NCBI RefSeq assembly: GCF_921293095.1
Contig: NC_060257.1
Coordinates: 67,526,472-67,590,471, forward strand
Source of the DNA: Ischnura elegans
Taxonomy: Eukaryota > Arthropoda > Insecta > Odonata > Coenagrionidae
Reading direction: 5' to 3'
Length of the DNA: 64,000 bases
The position numbers and the translations under genes were made by a program. Positions within the stretch are counted from its first letter, which is position 1; every line of letters begins with the position of its first letter. Under the pieces are notes generated by a model. That model was given only the letters and a program-made list of their open reading frames with translations, was not told where the DNA came from and did not search any database. This document shows, piece after piece, positions 12,021-24,248 of the stretch.

Positions 12021-12283
12021 TGCAGAGGCGTAACTAGGATTATGCTTCGGGGGGATGAGGGGGATCTGGAGGGCTAACCCCTCCCTAAGCAACTAGAAAA
12101 ATTTTGAAAAATTACATGCCTGGAAATTCATTTTACATAATTTTGGCACTTAAAATTTAACTTTAAGCAGATTCAGTTATTATACTTAAATCAAAAATAG
12201 ACAATGGTTTTAAATATTTTTTATGTCTCTGAGGCTTTGGAAGGGATCTATCTCCTTATCCCCCCCTATAGTTACGCCACTGA
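12021..12283. mobile_element. hAT-like MITE, family GTAACTA, copy 2
   Basis: Eight-base duplication TGATAACC at 12013-12020 and 12284-12291. Ends include CAGAGGCGTAACTAGG and CAGTGGCGTAACTATAGG (inverted). Shares ACATGCCTGGAAAT and ATTTTGGCACTTAAA with the other copies. Confidence 0.85.
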
Positions 12284-12291
12284 TGATAACC

Positions 12292-14143
12292 GCAATACGC
12301 TACTTAAAGATTTAAGGGGCAAAATTGTTTGTGTTGCTGAACTAACGAGCATTGAAATAAGAAAGATGTCACCATAATCGGCTAATGCGTAGAAAATTAA
12401 TGTAGATGAACGCATTCAAATTATGCATTGACATGGTGCTAGGCAACCAAGTTTACAATAGACATTTATTTCTAATTCCCCAGAAGTACAGTCCCCTTGA
12501 TCCGCCACTCCTCTAAAATATGAAAACATTCTCAATTCCAGCCATAAAATTGAATGCTCTGCATATTATCTACACTTTTTATGCTGTAGGAGAATGTGAG
12601 AACTGTTTGAGTATGAAAAACATTGTATATGAGAAGTTGGAATTGATTATTTTCCTAGCATCACAATTTTGCGGCGGGGCTTATTTTCAAGCTAAAACAA
12701 GTGGCAAAAGTGCATAATAATTTTCAATTTGATTTTGCTCTTTATCAAGTCAGTGGTCATGATAATTCTCCCATATGTGCATGGGTTTTAAAGCAATAGA
12801 TTTTAGACAGGAATGCGAATCGAATATATACTCACTCTTTCATATCTCTGCACATAAATTATGCCGAGTAATTTTGGACGATAAGATTCGAAAGATATTT
12901 TTTGCTAGCCAACTAATGATCTATGATATGTTCAACAGGTATTAATTAAAACTGTAATTGCGGTCGCCTTTAATATGTGCTAGCACAATCCAAATTATAA
13001 TTATAACAATTAACTTAATTAAAAATGAGACCTTATTGCATTCCTCGGAATTCAATATTCATCGATATAAATATTTTTCAGGTCAGGGAGGATGACCAAT
13101 AACTTCGTATCTAGTGGCATTGCCGATTGAAATAGGATGCACTTCGTACAATAAAAAAATACAGCCTTCACCAATTTTTTTTTTAATTCAGAGGGAAATA
13201 ACTTTTTCCTTGGGGTAGGTATTTAAGACTCCCAGTACTTCAAAGCACCAGTTCAAATCTGAAACTACGCCATTACTGACGGATTATTTATTTAAATTCG
13301 AAATCGTGGCGAATCCATTGCTGTTACTAGGGGGCATCTGCCGTACAACGCGAAGCATATGATACCAACATAGAATGCCCACAAAAGTGAATACATAATG
13401 TTCAAGCATGATTCCGGGTTCACAATACTGAAGTTAAACAAAGTTCTATGTGTATAACTCCGGTTATAATGCATAAAATATCCCAGAGATATGTTTTGCC
13501 AGTTTTAAGTAGACTGTGATTTTCCTCTCCAGACCCATAAAATTACATAAGTTGATAATTCACATAATAATTTGTAATTTAAAATAAATAACTGACGAAA
13601 AGAGGAACAGAAAGTTAGTTTGTATTGGAAGAGGTTTCCTTTAAGTCCTAAGAAGAGGAAACCAGAAACAGGTGTCGGAACCTGGTAGGGATGAGACGGC
13701 AGGCACATAATGGACTGCAGAGTAGATAACGCTTCGCCCTAGAGAGTAAACGGGCTGAATTTTCTTTGAACACATTTCACCATAGGTATTTTTACTGTGG
13801 GTGCCCTTAGGTTTCACCAGGACGTGCAGTCAGCAGAAATGTGTCCTACCAACTAATTAAAGTGCTCTACAAATTGAGTACAATTATAATATTACCAGAG
13901 TTAAACGAGAAGTTCAAGGAAATTTCCTAGGCATGTAAAACGTAGACTTTCCCTAAAGACTTAACGTATTTCCGTATTTCAAGGTTTTCAAGGATCGGGG
14001 TAGATCCAACTACAGCCAGAAGCGGTTTTATTACATTTTTGTTAGAAAAAAAGCACCTGACTAATTATCACAGAATTAAACACATGTGATATAAAAGTAG
14101 AGCAGTTGCAAAATCAATTCCTGTATCGTAAATAACATTTTTC
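12292..14143. other. No gene recognised
   Basis: Apart from the dispersed repeat copy at 12630-12825 I see nothing here. Confidence 0.55.
12630..12825 (+). repeat. Dispersed repeat, copy 2
   Basis: Second copy of the repeat at 9428-9622. A short frame with KLEL..L.SQ.CG...FQA is kept in both copies, so an old element ORF is possible. Confidence 0.75.
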
Positions 14144-14147
14144 TGAA

Positions 14148-14368
14148 GGCCGTTTCACACGGGGCACGTCATTGCGCAGATTAGCACTGAAAACATGTTG
14201 AAATTGCGAGAATGCGAGCTTGGAATTAGAACAGGGGCTCTTTTGCCGTCTCGCGACCACATATTCTCGCACGTGTTATAGCAATTCACCGCTTCACTCG
14301 ATGCAATTCCGATTGCGCCCTCGTACATGCGTCAGATTGCGCAATGACGTGCCCCGTGTGAAACAGCC
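14148..14368. mobile_element. MITE with 31-bp inverted ends, TTAA-like flanks
   Basis: Ends GGCCGTTTCACACGGGGCAC and GGCTGTTTCACACGGGGCAC (inverted), continuing through GTCATTGCGCA. Flanks are TGAA and TAAA, which could be decayed TTAA. Related in end sequence to 53033-53265. Confidence 0.75.
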
Positions 14369-14638
14369 TAAATAGCCTGAATAGAAGACATAATACCAAT
14401 CGCCAACGTAGTTCAGCTGAAGTCCATTGCTTGCACCATTCCAGTCTGAGACGAAGTTTTGGTGCTGGATCCCAAATGTATCCTTCTTTACCTCGGTATC
14501 TTCCGTTATCCGTTCAGGGGTGGATTAAGGTCGTTATTTTAAAGTTCATCACTTTCCACGGCCTTATGGTGGCATGAAATACCTCCCAGCGATAATGCAT
14601 CTGAGGTATGATATGCGTAGACAGGAGGCTTTTTCATA

Positions 14639-15147
14639 CACAATAAAACTCGCTTATAACGATCACGCATGCAACGAAATCCCGCATATAACGAGAGAAG
14701 TGAGTTCCCAGTCCCCGGGACTTTCCAATGATCACCAACGTTAATTTCCCCGCATTTAATGAGTTTGAATGATACGAAATCCCCGCTATTGCGAACAATG
14801 TTTTGGTCCCTTGGGGAACTATTTCCTCTTTTATAAATGAATTACGGCCATTTTCGCAACTTAACCTTATCCGTTCCTTACCTATCATCAGTTGTTCTTA
14901 CTTGTGGCCATCACTTTATAGTTCTACTGTTGATCTAAAAATCCTTCCCTTTACAGCCATTTGATGGAAAGGGTGGTACAATGGTTAAATTTATCGGATG
15001 TGTTGCTTAAATAAACACGATATAAGGAGTATTAGCCGGCAACCCAGTGACTTATAGGGCAAAATCGTTTATTATAGATGTAACGAAATCCCGTATAAAA
15101 CGAAATGGAATGGTCCCCTAAAATTCTTTATAGCGAGTTTTACCGAC
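14639..15147. mobile_element. TA-flanked MITE, family T505, copy 1
   Basis: About 509 bp with ends CACAATAAAACTCGCTTATA and GTCGGTAAAACTCGCTATAA (inverted), TA at 14637-14638 and 15148-15149. Same family and orientation as 43243-43747. No intact ORF is shared. Confidence 0.82.
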
Positions 15148-15149
15148 TA

Positions 15150-16204
15150 GCAAGCCACCCGCTGTTACTCGGGGCAATAGCACCCAGAGAAAGGAGAAAC
15201 TTGGAACCACCCCTCTCTAATGTTTCCCACGGCTGACTCAAAATTGAAGTAAGACGGTGAGCGGAAGACGCTGAACAGTAAATGATTTTTGTACACCGCG
15301 CACGGGATCAACTCACACCCCGTTCCACAGCTTTGACCGTTAAGTGTGTCAGTACGTTCGTAGACCAACAACGTCGTGTGAAGGCATACCCGAGCTGAAA
15401 GGTTTGCACCAAGAAGAGTAGTAGGCAAGTGCAGTATCCTTTGAGTTATGTTTTCCCCTCCAAACTGTCAAGAGGTGTGCCTACCCGGCAGGAAGTACAG
15501 CTGCATAAGTTGTATGATGTTGTTAACGTACTTGGGTCGCACGTTTTAGAGCGTGGGTTGTTGCCCTTGGTGTAGGGAAGCGAATAATCACACACAAATA
15601 TTTAAAGTTTTTAACCCAAAGTTAATTTCCATGTAAAATCCCAATGGCAAAATCAATTCAATGAAAAGACAACGTAATAATGAATTTGTGCATCCAGAAT
15701 AGCCAAAAGTTTAGATATTACCAATGTCTCGGTAAGGTTAGGAACTACTGGTGATGGCACGGGTGGATAGCGAGGCGCTTAGGTCGCATGGGCCATACTT
15801 CGACTTCAACTGACAGCTACATTATGACTGACCACTGGCGAGTCTACCGGTGACTGAGTAACTGATTCTAGTAAGTGAGTTCAGTAAATGAGTGAGTCTG
15901 ACAATAGCATCTCCACCATGCCATTATATAGGGGAGGTGAAAAAAGGATGTTTTCGACAAAGAGGAATAGGAAGAGGAAGGTTTAGCCATTCTTGAGAGT
16001 GAAAGGTGCAAATCCCGAGGCAGTTTGACATCGTTGGATATTCTGAGACGTCACTCAACAACATATTTATCCATATTTTGGAAATGGAAATCTTCCATTT
16101 CCGGATCACTACACTGTTAACAGATGAAGGAAATGGCCTACAATGGCCGTAAAATTTGTCACCACTCGTCAAACTAAAAAACAAAAAAAACACAAAACCC
16201 TACT
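15150..16204. other. No gene recognised
   Basis: Includes a low-complexity stretch of GTGA/GAGT words near 15830-15905. Confidence 0.55.
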
Positions 16205-16565
16205 GTGGAGGTTTATGTTACTTCCTCACCAGGGACTTCCATAGCCACATGCACACAAACCAACTGTAAACCTTTGCAAGGCTGTAAGGACCTTGCTATG
16301 GTAACCTTGGGTTGTAACCTTGGGTCATTTGTAGGGCTGATGGGACCCAACTAAGGATGTTAAGTTATTGCCACAAACGCACTTCTGAGGTGGTTTACGG
16401 GAGTGTTACTTCCACGCCAGGGACCACCACAGACCAAGCGTGCCACCCTGATGTTATTCTTTGCCAGGCTGTAGTGACCTCGCTAAGGTAGCCTGGGTTT
16501 AAATTGTGGTCCTTTTCAGAGCTAATGGGAGCCTGCTGAGGACGTCAAGTTATTGCCTTAATCAC
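16205..16565 (+). repeat. Diverged tandem duplication, two units of about 175-180 bp
   Basis: Shared words in the same order: GTTACTTCC, CAGGGAC, AGGCTGTA, CTAATGGGA/CTGATGGGA, GTTAAGTTATTGCC/GTCAAGTTATTGCC. Similarity looks near 70%. Confidence 0.75.
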
Positions 16566-16803
16566 ACTCACAAGCACACAAACCTTTTACAAACTCATAG
16601 TAGGACAAAAATCACTTACACTTACTTTTATCTTAGTTTGATGAGTGGTGCTTAATTTTATGGCCATTGAAGACCCTTTTCTATATCTCTTAACTGATAG
16701 AGGTGATAGAGCTCAATTTCCTTTACTTAGTTGCGTGATGTGTTGTAACAAATAGTAATCTCATGGCAAAGGGTAATAGTAGTGATGAAACGACGCAAAG
16801 GAC

Positions 16804-17079
16804 CAGTGGTGTAACTAGGAATAGCTTTGGTGAGGATGGGGGTCTCAGGTGGGCAGCCACCCCTCCCCTCCCCCCAGCAAACTGGGAAAATTTTTGAAAG
16901 ATGACATGCCTGGAAATATATTTTACATCATTTTGGCACTTAAATTTAAATTTAATAAGATGCTGTAATTATATGTCAAAACTAGACAATATATTTAAAT
17001 AAATTTTTATTTTTTTTTAAATAATCTGTGGCTTTGGGGAGGATCTATCCCCTTATCCTCCCCCATAGTTATGCAACTG
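16804..17079. mobile_element. hAT-like MITE, family GTAACTA, copy 3
   Basis: Perfect 8-bp duplication CAAAGGAC at 16796-16803 and 17080-17087. Ends CAGTGGTGTAACTAGG and CAGTTGCATAACTATGGG (inverted). Internal words ACATGCCTGGAAAT and ATTTTGGCACTTAAA as in copy 2. Confidence 0.9.
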
Positions 17080-17087
17080 CAAAGGAC

Positions 17088-18263
17088 GCAACCTGATGTA
17101 GCACTGAGGGCTTTAAGAGCATGAGATGCACCTACATACTAGTTTTGGTCTTCATCCATGCAACCGTTTAGAAACGTGTTTCAAAAAGACAAACAGACAT
17201 CCTTTTATAAACATCAAAGATGAATTTAACTTACAGCACAACCCAAATGAAATTAACTAATAACTAATTGAGTGAAATGAATGATTTTCCAATGCAAGCG
17301 ACCTGGTGAAAAATTATCAGAATATGCAATCAGCATATCATCCACACACCTGGCCCCCCGTGAAGCAAATTTCATGCTACATGCATGCTCCTTCCCATTC
17401 TTCCATCAATAAGGCTCAGCTACAACTAATATTAGCCAGCCATTTGAAGATACTGCAACAATTACAGCACAAGTTACTGATTTCTTGGCTAACTCATATT
17501 ACCAACCACTAAGAATAACTGAAATCAACCTTATATCGATACCTTCACTGCAGAAATGCTCAACAATCGCCCACCGAATTAAATCCACTCATCTACTAGC
17601 CCTAATAGTACTAGATGAGTGCATTTGATTTGGTGGGAGATTGTTGAATGTTTGTGCTGTGAAGGTATCGATATTGCCACAATATCGCTCTCAGTATTCT
17701 TGGAGCTCTAAGAACCTGTTCTGAACGCATGAGAAATGCACAGCTTGGTGCATCTGTATGGACACTTTAAGGAATTGAATACATTATGCATTGCAAATAA
17801 ACCCAATTTTTATATAGACTTTTTGTGCAAAATGTGGATCAAGTCACATTTTTTTATACACAGTGTAAACAAAATCAGATAACAAGCAATCCGCTGAACA
17901 TTTATCTAACAATGGCTCTCCCAAAAATAAAATAACAGGTTTTGATATTTCTGACAAATGTGAATCTCGAATATAAATGGCTAAGATTAGTATTAATTCA
18001 AGTTAGGTAAAACATCTTAAGCAATGTATTATGCCCTTATGGTAAATAACTGATACAGTATTTTTTTTAATCGTGAACTAAAAGAATTATTATTGCTAGA
18101 ATTAATCTTCACTAGGTAGTAAGTTCATCTTTTTCTGAAAGATATTTTTCTTCCTCTAGATTGGACTGTGTATTTAACAAATTATTGGGAATCAAGTGAT
18201 TGTTACAATGAAGTTTAATATGCAAGTGGACCGTATTGATTTCGTTTTTTATCCTCATTTCAG
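17088..18263. other. Upstream of visible CAP exons; only a palindrome found
   Basis: Probably intron of the CAP gene. I searched for the missing first half of the CAP domain and did not find it. Confidence 0.45.
17533..17674. repeat. 142-bp palindromic element
   Basis: Arms 17533-17598 and 17610-17674 are inverted copies at roughly 85-90% identity, starting ATATCGATACCTTCAC, with an 11-bp loop. Could be a MITE or the source of a hairpin RNA. Confidence 0.8.
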
Positions 18264-18353
18264 GGCAAGAAGTGGCTTCACATTGGTACAGTGCAGTGAG
18301 GCAGTATGATTACATGAAGGAGCCAGATATTCTTCATGCAAATGTGAATGCTG
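18264..18353 (+). CDS. CAP gene exon, central CAP domain
   Basis: Acceptor TCATTTCAG ends at 18263 and donor GTATGC starts at 18354. The exon opens with two bases of a Gly codon and leaves one G. It encodes QEVASHWYSAVRQYDYM and PDILHANVNA, the helix-and-loop section just before GHFTQ in CAP proteins. Confidence 0.82.
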
Positions 18354-20283
18354 GTATGCCAAGTCTTTCTTGACCTATGCCGTCTATCTATTACAGGCTC
18401 ATATTCAAAGGTGTCATATTTATTTGCCAAAACGTTGGTGAAAATATAAATGTATAAGAAAATATCAGAAAAAATTCAATTGCTAGAAACCTGGTTTTCC
18501 CTTAACCCCATCAATTCGCCATGTTCAAAAGAAAAAATTACAATCTCAAACAGTTTTATAACGTCTAATTATGTTGTATAGTGCTATGAGAGGAGAGAGG
18601 TTTTTTGATAAATTCATGCTGTAAAAATTCCTTTTCAGTTTGCCCATTATTTTTATAACATTTCTTCATAAAAAATATGTATTGACTCTCCAAAAAATGG
18701 CAAAATTAATAATTAATTCAACTTAGGGAAAACATGCATTTACCTGTACTCTGAATATCTGATGAAGTTAATATTTTAACCATAAACAATTATAATTATT
18801 ATTTCCTAGGTTATAAGGAAAATTGGATGTGGGTTCTTAGGACTAGTGTTGATTCACAGCACTAGTGCTAAAGGGGTTGTAGGCTGGAGAAAGTTGGGAG
18901 GGAGGGGTACATCTTCAGGGAGGGTTCATTATTAAACAGTATCTCTGAAACACTTCAGAAGGATTTGAATCCCGCAAACATCCAACTCTAGTCACTCCAG
19001 CCTCGGTGTTAAATGATAAGCCAGAGGTCTATGGTTTATTCATTTCTAAAGTATTTGAAAATTTTTTTAATCACTTCACTAGAATTTTCTTTGCTTTTGA
19101 AGTGGATGGAATGTATAATGATCTCATTTAAGAATAAATTTTAAACATACAACCTTAATAACTTCTTAAAATGAGTATGTTTTGCAAACGCTAGTACATT
19201 TCTCCATAGACACGCCCCACTATCTACTACACACTCAACATTTAAATATGCATTAGAGAGAAAGTTCAGAGCAGGGTAAATCATAAGCACTTGGATCTCA
19301 TCCTTCATAACATAATAAGATAATGTCCGTAACCACCCAGTATATTTTAAGTGAAATCTTAGCCAAGCTGCAACTCCCATAAATTGTCTCATAATGGCCA
19401 AGCTTTGCATTCAATGACTCCACAGTTAGGTGATAAAAAATACTAAATTGACTGGAAATTTCTTTCATTAACTAAGAAAGTCATATCCTTTGGAAAGTAA
19501 ATGGAAAAGGACAAACTATATCCATGCTCACACACAGAAACACTCGTGTAGTTTATTCCCGGTTCCACAATTACGTGTGCTGTGTAAAAGAGCCTTAACT
19601 TTCAATACGCTAACCTTGGTGCACTTTATTTTGCAGGGCACTTCACCCAAATGGTGTGGGTGGGAAGCAAAGAACTGGGTCTGGGCAAGGCAAGGAGTCG
19701 ATCAGGGAAAGTGGTTGTGGTGGCAAACTACAGGCCGGCGGGAAACATCTCGGGACAGTTCCAGCAAAACGTCCTCCCTCCCATCGAACTGGACCTCAGC
19801 TCTTCCCCAGGAAGCGGAGGAGGTGGTGGCGGAGGAGGGGGTGGAACAGGAGGCAGCGGGGGCGGAGGCAAGTCCGGTGGAGGTGGCAAGACCAGGAAGT
19901 CTGGAGGCGTTGGGTGCCTGAGAGGCATCCGGAGCAGACACGACTGCCAGCACAACAACAATGAGGACGACAACGGCAACAATAACAACGATGAAGACGA
20001 CAACGCGGACGACGATAAGGACGGAGTGAGTTGCGTGTGCGTGGTGGGCAAGCGACACGGCAGTTGCGTCGTGTGCTCCACCAACCACAAGTACATGAAC
20101 GCGGCAAACCTCAATTGCGCGCTGAGGTTGATGAGGGAAATTGATGGTGCTAGGAGTTACGAGGACGACGAGGACGAATTAGAACTGTGTAGTGGCGATG
20201 AGGGCCTGTACGAAGGCGAGGACTGTCTGAGTGAATACTCTTCATCGAATACGACTTCTAGAAGCACTGAGTTTGGGGTGTGA
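18264..20283 (+). CDS. GLIPR2/GAPR-1-like CAP-domain protein, last two exons (5' partial), with long C-terminal extension
   Basis: Join 18264-18353 and 19637-20283, stop TGA at 20281-20283. The joined frame gives EVASHWYSAVRQYDYM, then GHFTQMVWVGSKELGLGKA and VVVANYRPAGNISGQF ending NVLPP. These are the CAP signatures: the Glu and His of the CAP cavity lie in EVASHWY and GHFTQ, and YRPAGN is the last core strand. This is the intracellular GLIPR2 type (no disulphide Cys in the core). GLIPR2 proteins usually end soon after NVLPP; this one continues about 165 residues with a run of ten Gly, Gly/Ser/Lys repeats, a His/Asn/Asp/Glu-rich acidic block, then SCVCVVGKRHGSCVVC and an acidic tail ending FGV. 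The extension is GC-rich with few stops in AT-rich surroundings, so it looks coding. The exons for the first half of the CAP domain were not found in the 18 kb upstream and may lie outside the window. Confidence 0.85.
18958..19036 (-). repeat. Possible tRNA-derived repeat in CAP gene intron
   Basis: Minus strand has GGGATTCAAATCC (B-box-like) downstream of ACCTCTGGCTTATCATTTAAC. Weak evidence; no complete tRNA fold. Confidence 0.3.
19637..20283 (+). CDS. CAP gene last exon with Gly-rich and acidic extension
   Basis: Acceptor TTATTTTGCAG ends at 19636. Adding GG to the preceding G restores GHFTQMVW. The exon holds the end of the CAP domain, poly-Gly, the acidic Asn/Asp block and two CxC/CxxC-like pairs. 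Long antisense ORFs over this exon are shadows of its biased composition. Confidence 0.85.
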
Positions 20284-23200
20284 GTTTGAGCATGTGCTTT
20301 TTTCCTACACAAGTGCCGTTTTATTGAATATAGTGGACTGAAAAAATGTGATCGACATATTTAAAAACAAGAGAATCATGTTTCTCATGCAGCCAACATG
20401 TTCATGCATGATTCAACAAACAATAAGCCCACCACCTTCAAGGGTAATTTTTTCTCGTGCCAACAATTACCTCATAAAGATAGTCGAGTGGTGGGCGGAA
20501 AGGTTTTTTGGAGAAATGTTAGCAAGACTTTATAGAGGAGTGATTTTGAACTATTGTAAAGTTAAGGGCATAACAAATGACACATCATTCATCAAGAAAA
20601 AGTGACCTACACTCTCAATCATACTGTGCCACACCACAATTAAACAATCGACTGTTTTAGCCTGATGTGTTTCAAAGCAGTTTTGGGTCAATTCAAAAAC
20701 TATTATTGCATACGCAGAGAACTGGGGAAACCCATCATACCATGGTATCACCAAAGCTACAATTTTAACAAGAGCTTAAAATATACACATAACAGTCAGC
20801 ATTAGAAATCAACATATAATATATATATAAATTCATACCCCGAATTTCCAGGCATTACAAACATGGAATTAGCATCATTATTTGTGCAGGATGTACAACC
20901 AAGAAAATATGCAATAGGCTGAGTACCTAACAGAAATAAGTATTTTTTCTGGTATTAAAATAATTATGAGCAATTATCTAGATGCTATGCTAGAAGATTT
21001 GAGAAAAACTTTTATCCTTCTATATAAGTATGGAAATATTTTGTACCTGAAGCAAAACACAGGACTTCACTTTGCTTTAGGTAAAGGATGTATGCATGAA
21101 AAGTCAGTAGTCCAGGATCAATGCCTTCAGGTTTGAATAATCTTTTATTTCATCAATGTAAGAAGACATTTTGCCACTTACAGCTTCAGATATGAGTGCT
21201 TTCCATGGAATAGAGGTTAATTATTTGTTTCATAATACGTATTTACACAACATCAGGGGCTGTCAATAATCAGGGTCATCTTACTGTTGCGCAAACAATA
21301 ACTTGATGGACAAAACACATAAAAAGCCCACATCATAACTTAAAAATAGACCTGAAAGACATAAAGATCGCTGAATGGTACGTCAATCCTTTGCCAAAAG
21401 GTATGCTAGCTAAGTGAAGGAAAAATTTAAAGTCTTCACTTTTTTAGAGGTAGTGAATTCAATGTGGTGCAAAATCCTTTTTTTTCCTTAAACAGCATTA
21501 TCTGGACCAGACCTTTGGAGCAACCAAAGGTTTACTTAGCAAAGAAGTAAAAAGAAAGTTTGTATAAAGAAACAATTTAAAAACACAAATTTAGAACATT
21601 TTGCATCACTGGTAGTTACCAGAAGGTAAATACCAAGCTCGATAGATGAAAAAAATATTCTCCCATACATTCAAACCATTTATAAATATCTTGGCTATTG
21701 AATGCTAACATTTTCCTTGAAGGTGGCTGATTTAGGGAAAATGGTAAATTTTACTACTGTACATAGGCATCCCATTAGATTAAACTGCACTAGTCAAATT
21801 AATCTGCACTGAAAATTTTGCTAACAATGTCCACAAGAAATTTTTGTTGCCATTTTTTACATGTGATTGAATAATTGGTGTTGGCCTGCTTTTTTCCAAA
21901 AAAGAAAGTCAAAGGTTCAATTTCAAAATGGATCCACAAGTTCTGTTTGATTGCTTCCACTTAATGAAGAAATTTTAAAGTTATCTAAATTGTTTCTTGC
22001 AGTTCAATGAAAGAAAGAGCCCAGAATTCAAGAACTGGAATATTTCTGCTAATTTTTTGTGGCTTGAATAGAAATCATCTGGGAAAGAATACAGTTCAAA
22101 CATAAAATTCCGAGAAATAATTCTCCAAACCACAAAGATCAGCTAGGTATTTGATAAATGATCACATATCAAAAAAATCAACTACCAAGAAAGAAACATT
22201 TTAGAAGAATAATTATTACTATAATTGAAAAATGACTTAGGTTGTAATTTAACAGACCAGGTTTTTTTTATTTTTAGTAACATAACATTCATGGCTACAA
22301 CTAAAATTTACTGGATGATTTCAATGCAAAAAGAATGCATATGAAGAACAATATGGATACAATTCATAAGCTCAGTATCGAAATTCATTTGGCCAAAAAT
22401 TTCACATTAAAAACTCTTTGAGTTAAAAAAATATTTTAATACGAAATAATCAATTTAATTTTGAAAAATTTCAGGGGTGACAAAACTTGATGGCAGTTGT
22501 CAGCTAAACATTATGATGAGGACAGGAATGAAATAAGGGGGGAAAAGTTATACCGGTGACGTTTGTATCACTATTAATCAATGAACAAATATGTTTCATT
22601 TCCAATGGCATGATAAACTTTGGCCAAATTCCAATGAGGGAAATTCAAGCATATTCCTCAATTAAACCATACTAGTCAGAGAGAGTTCACTCACCTTGCC
22701 TGTCCAAAGTTTCATTAAGGGTGGTAACTGAATCGTTGCATACATGTGAATTGTTGGACCTAGAAAATCTTGGCAGTATAAATTGGCAGAGCATCAAATA
22801 GGAGCTTATCAAAGAGGCTGAATCTAAATTAAAGAAAACTGCCAATTATTGATGGGCACGTAACCATGGCTGCATTTACCATAAAATTTGCAAGTGATAT
22901 TGCTATTGCTGGCAGATTGAATTGCTTTTTTCAGCAAAGATGAGAAAGTCCACAGAAATTATATAGTGTCTCTTAGCTTTCATGGTACAGATAGAAGTTT
23001 GCTGGAGATGTTTTCAGATTCCTTGGAAATAAGGTTGATATTGCTTGTGGTGGGACTTTATTCGTAACATACTTATTCAGCAGGATCACCTTTTTTTTAC
23101 AATCACATGTATATAGGACCAAATTTTGGTTTTGAACTACTGAATTAATTCAGAATTTGCAAAGATGAAAACAAATATCTGCCATAAAAACCTGGTAGAC

Positions 23201-24244
23201 ATAAACACAGATAACCTGACTTCCTCTTTAAAGCACTGGTTTAAAAGGAGAATATGTAATAACTCTAAGAATAGTGAGGGAGAGAATAGTTAAGAGAATA
23301 TTACACCCCAAGTGTACAGCTGCCATCATGTTTTGATAAACCTTTTTATGTACTGAAATATGTGGAATGAATCACATTGACTGCAAAAATTGGCAAAAAT
23401 ATCCTAATTTAAGCAAAAATGCATAAGGGAATTAGATTGACACCAATCCATTTCATTTTTATTTACTGAAAACATTTAAATTAGTTGTGATATTACTAAG
23501 ACTTATAATCGCCGCCTTATGATATAGGTGTTAGTAACTTAGAACTTAACTGTTATTTTTCTTTGGATTTTGAGAGTTCATTATGCAAAAAAGGAACACC
23601 TTTGGTTCTGCTCAATGCTTAATGCACCAAGGGCATATTTTTTTACGTACATGTGAAGGCAAAGGAGCGCTTGGTTATTTAAAAATAGCTTTTTTAAACT
23701 CTATACAAGTATAAGAAATATCATTGGCATAAAAAATTTAAAAAAAATATTTAATATGCAAGTAGTGAATTTTTACGGCTGGCATTATTAAATTGCCACC
23801 CCATGCTAAGAAAATGATTCTCATTAATTAAATTTGGCAAATTTTTTTCCTGAAGACCTCCAAGACTGGCAGATTTCATTCTGACATCATTATTGTATTT
23901 TTAAGCTAACTTATTTCTTTACAACTGCAATTGCTCTGGCTAAAATGTAGGCATAGTAGACTCTCGATAACTTGGGATGACAGGGGAATCATTTATGCAG
24001 AATAGGTATAACGGATAATTCATTCCAGACTGGAAAAATGAGGGTAATCATTTGTGACATTAGAATTACATTTTTTAATCATGACCAGCTCAGTCTCATC
24101 TTGCTGGGAAATGAAGCTGAAAAAAGTTTATTAAGCAAACCACCTACAAAATATGAGGTATAGGCATTCCTGCAGCAGCATAGACAATATGAAATAGAAT
24201 TTCCATAAATACATGTACTAAAGTACTATATGTGGCTAAAGGTA
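20284..24244. other. CAP gene 3' flank, no gene recognised
   Basis: AT-rich with many stops in all frames. It may include the CAP 3' UTR; no poly(A) signal could be assigned. A stretch near 23950-24030 (AGACTCTCGATAACTTGGGA) resembles one end of a pogo-type element but has no partner. Confidence 0.5.
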
Positions 24245-24248
24245 TTAA

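Noticed and set aside
19702-20114. Three long antisense ORFs over the CAP gene last exon
   Set aside because: They are low-complexity mirror images (poly-Pro, Leu/Val/Ser, Cys/Arg) of the Gly- and Asp-rich coding strand.
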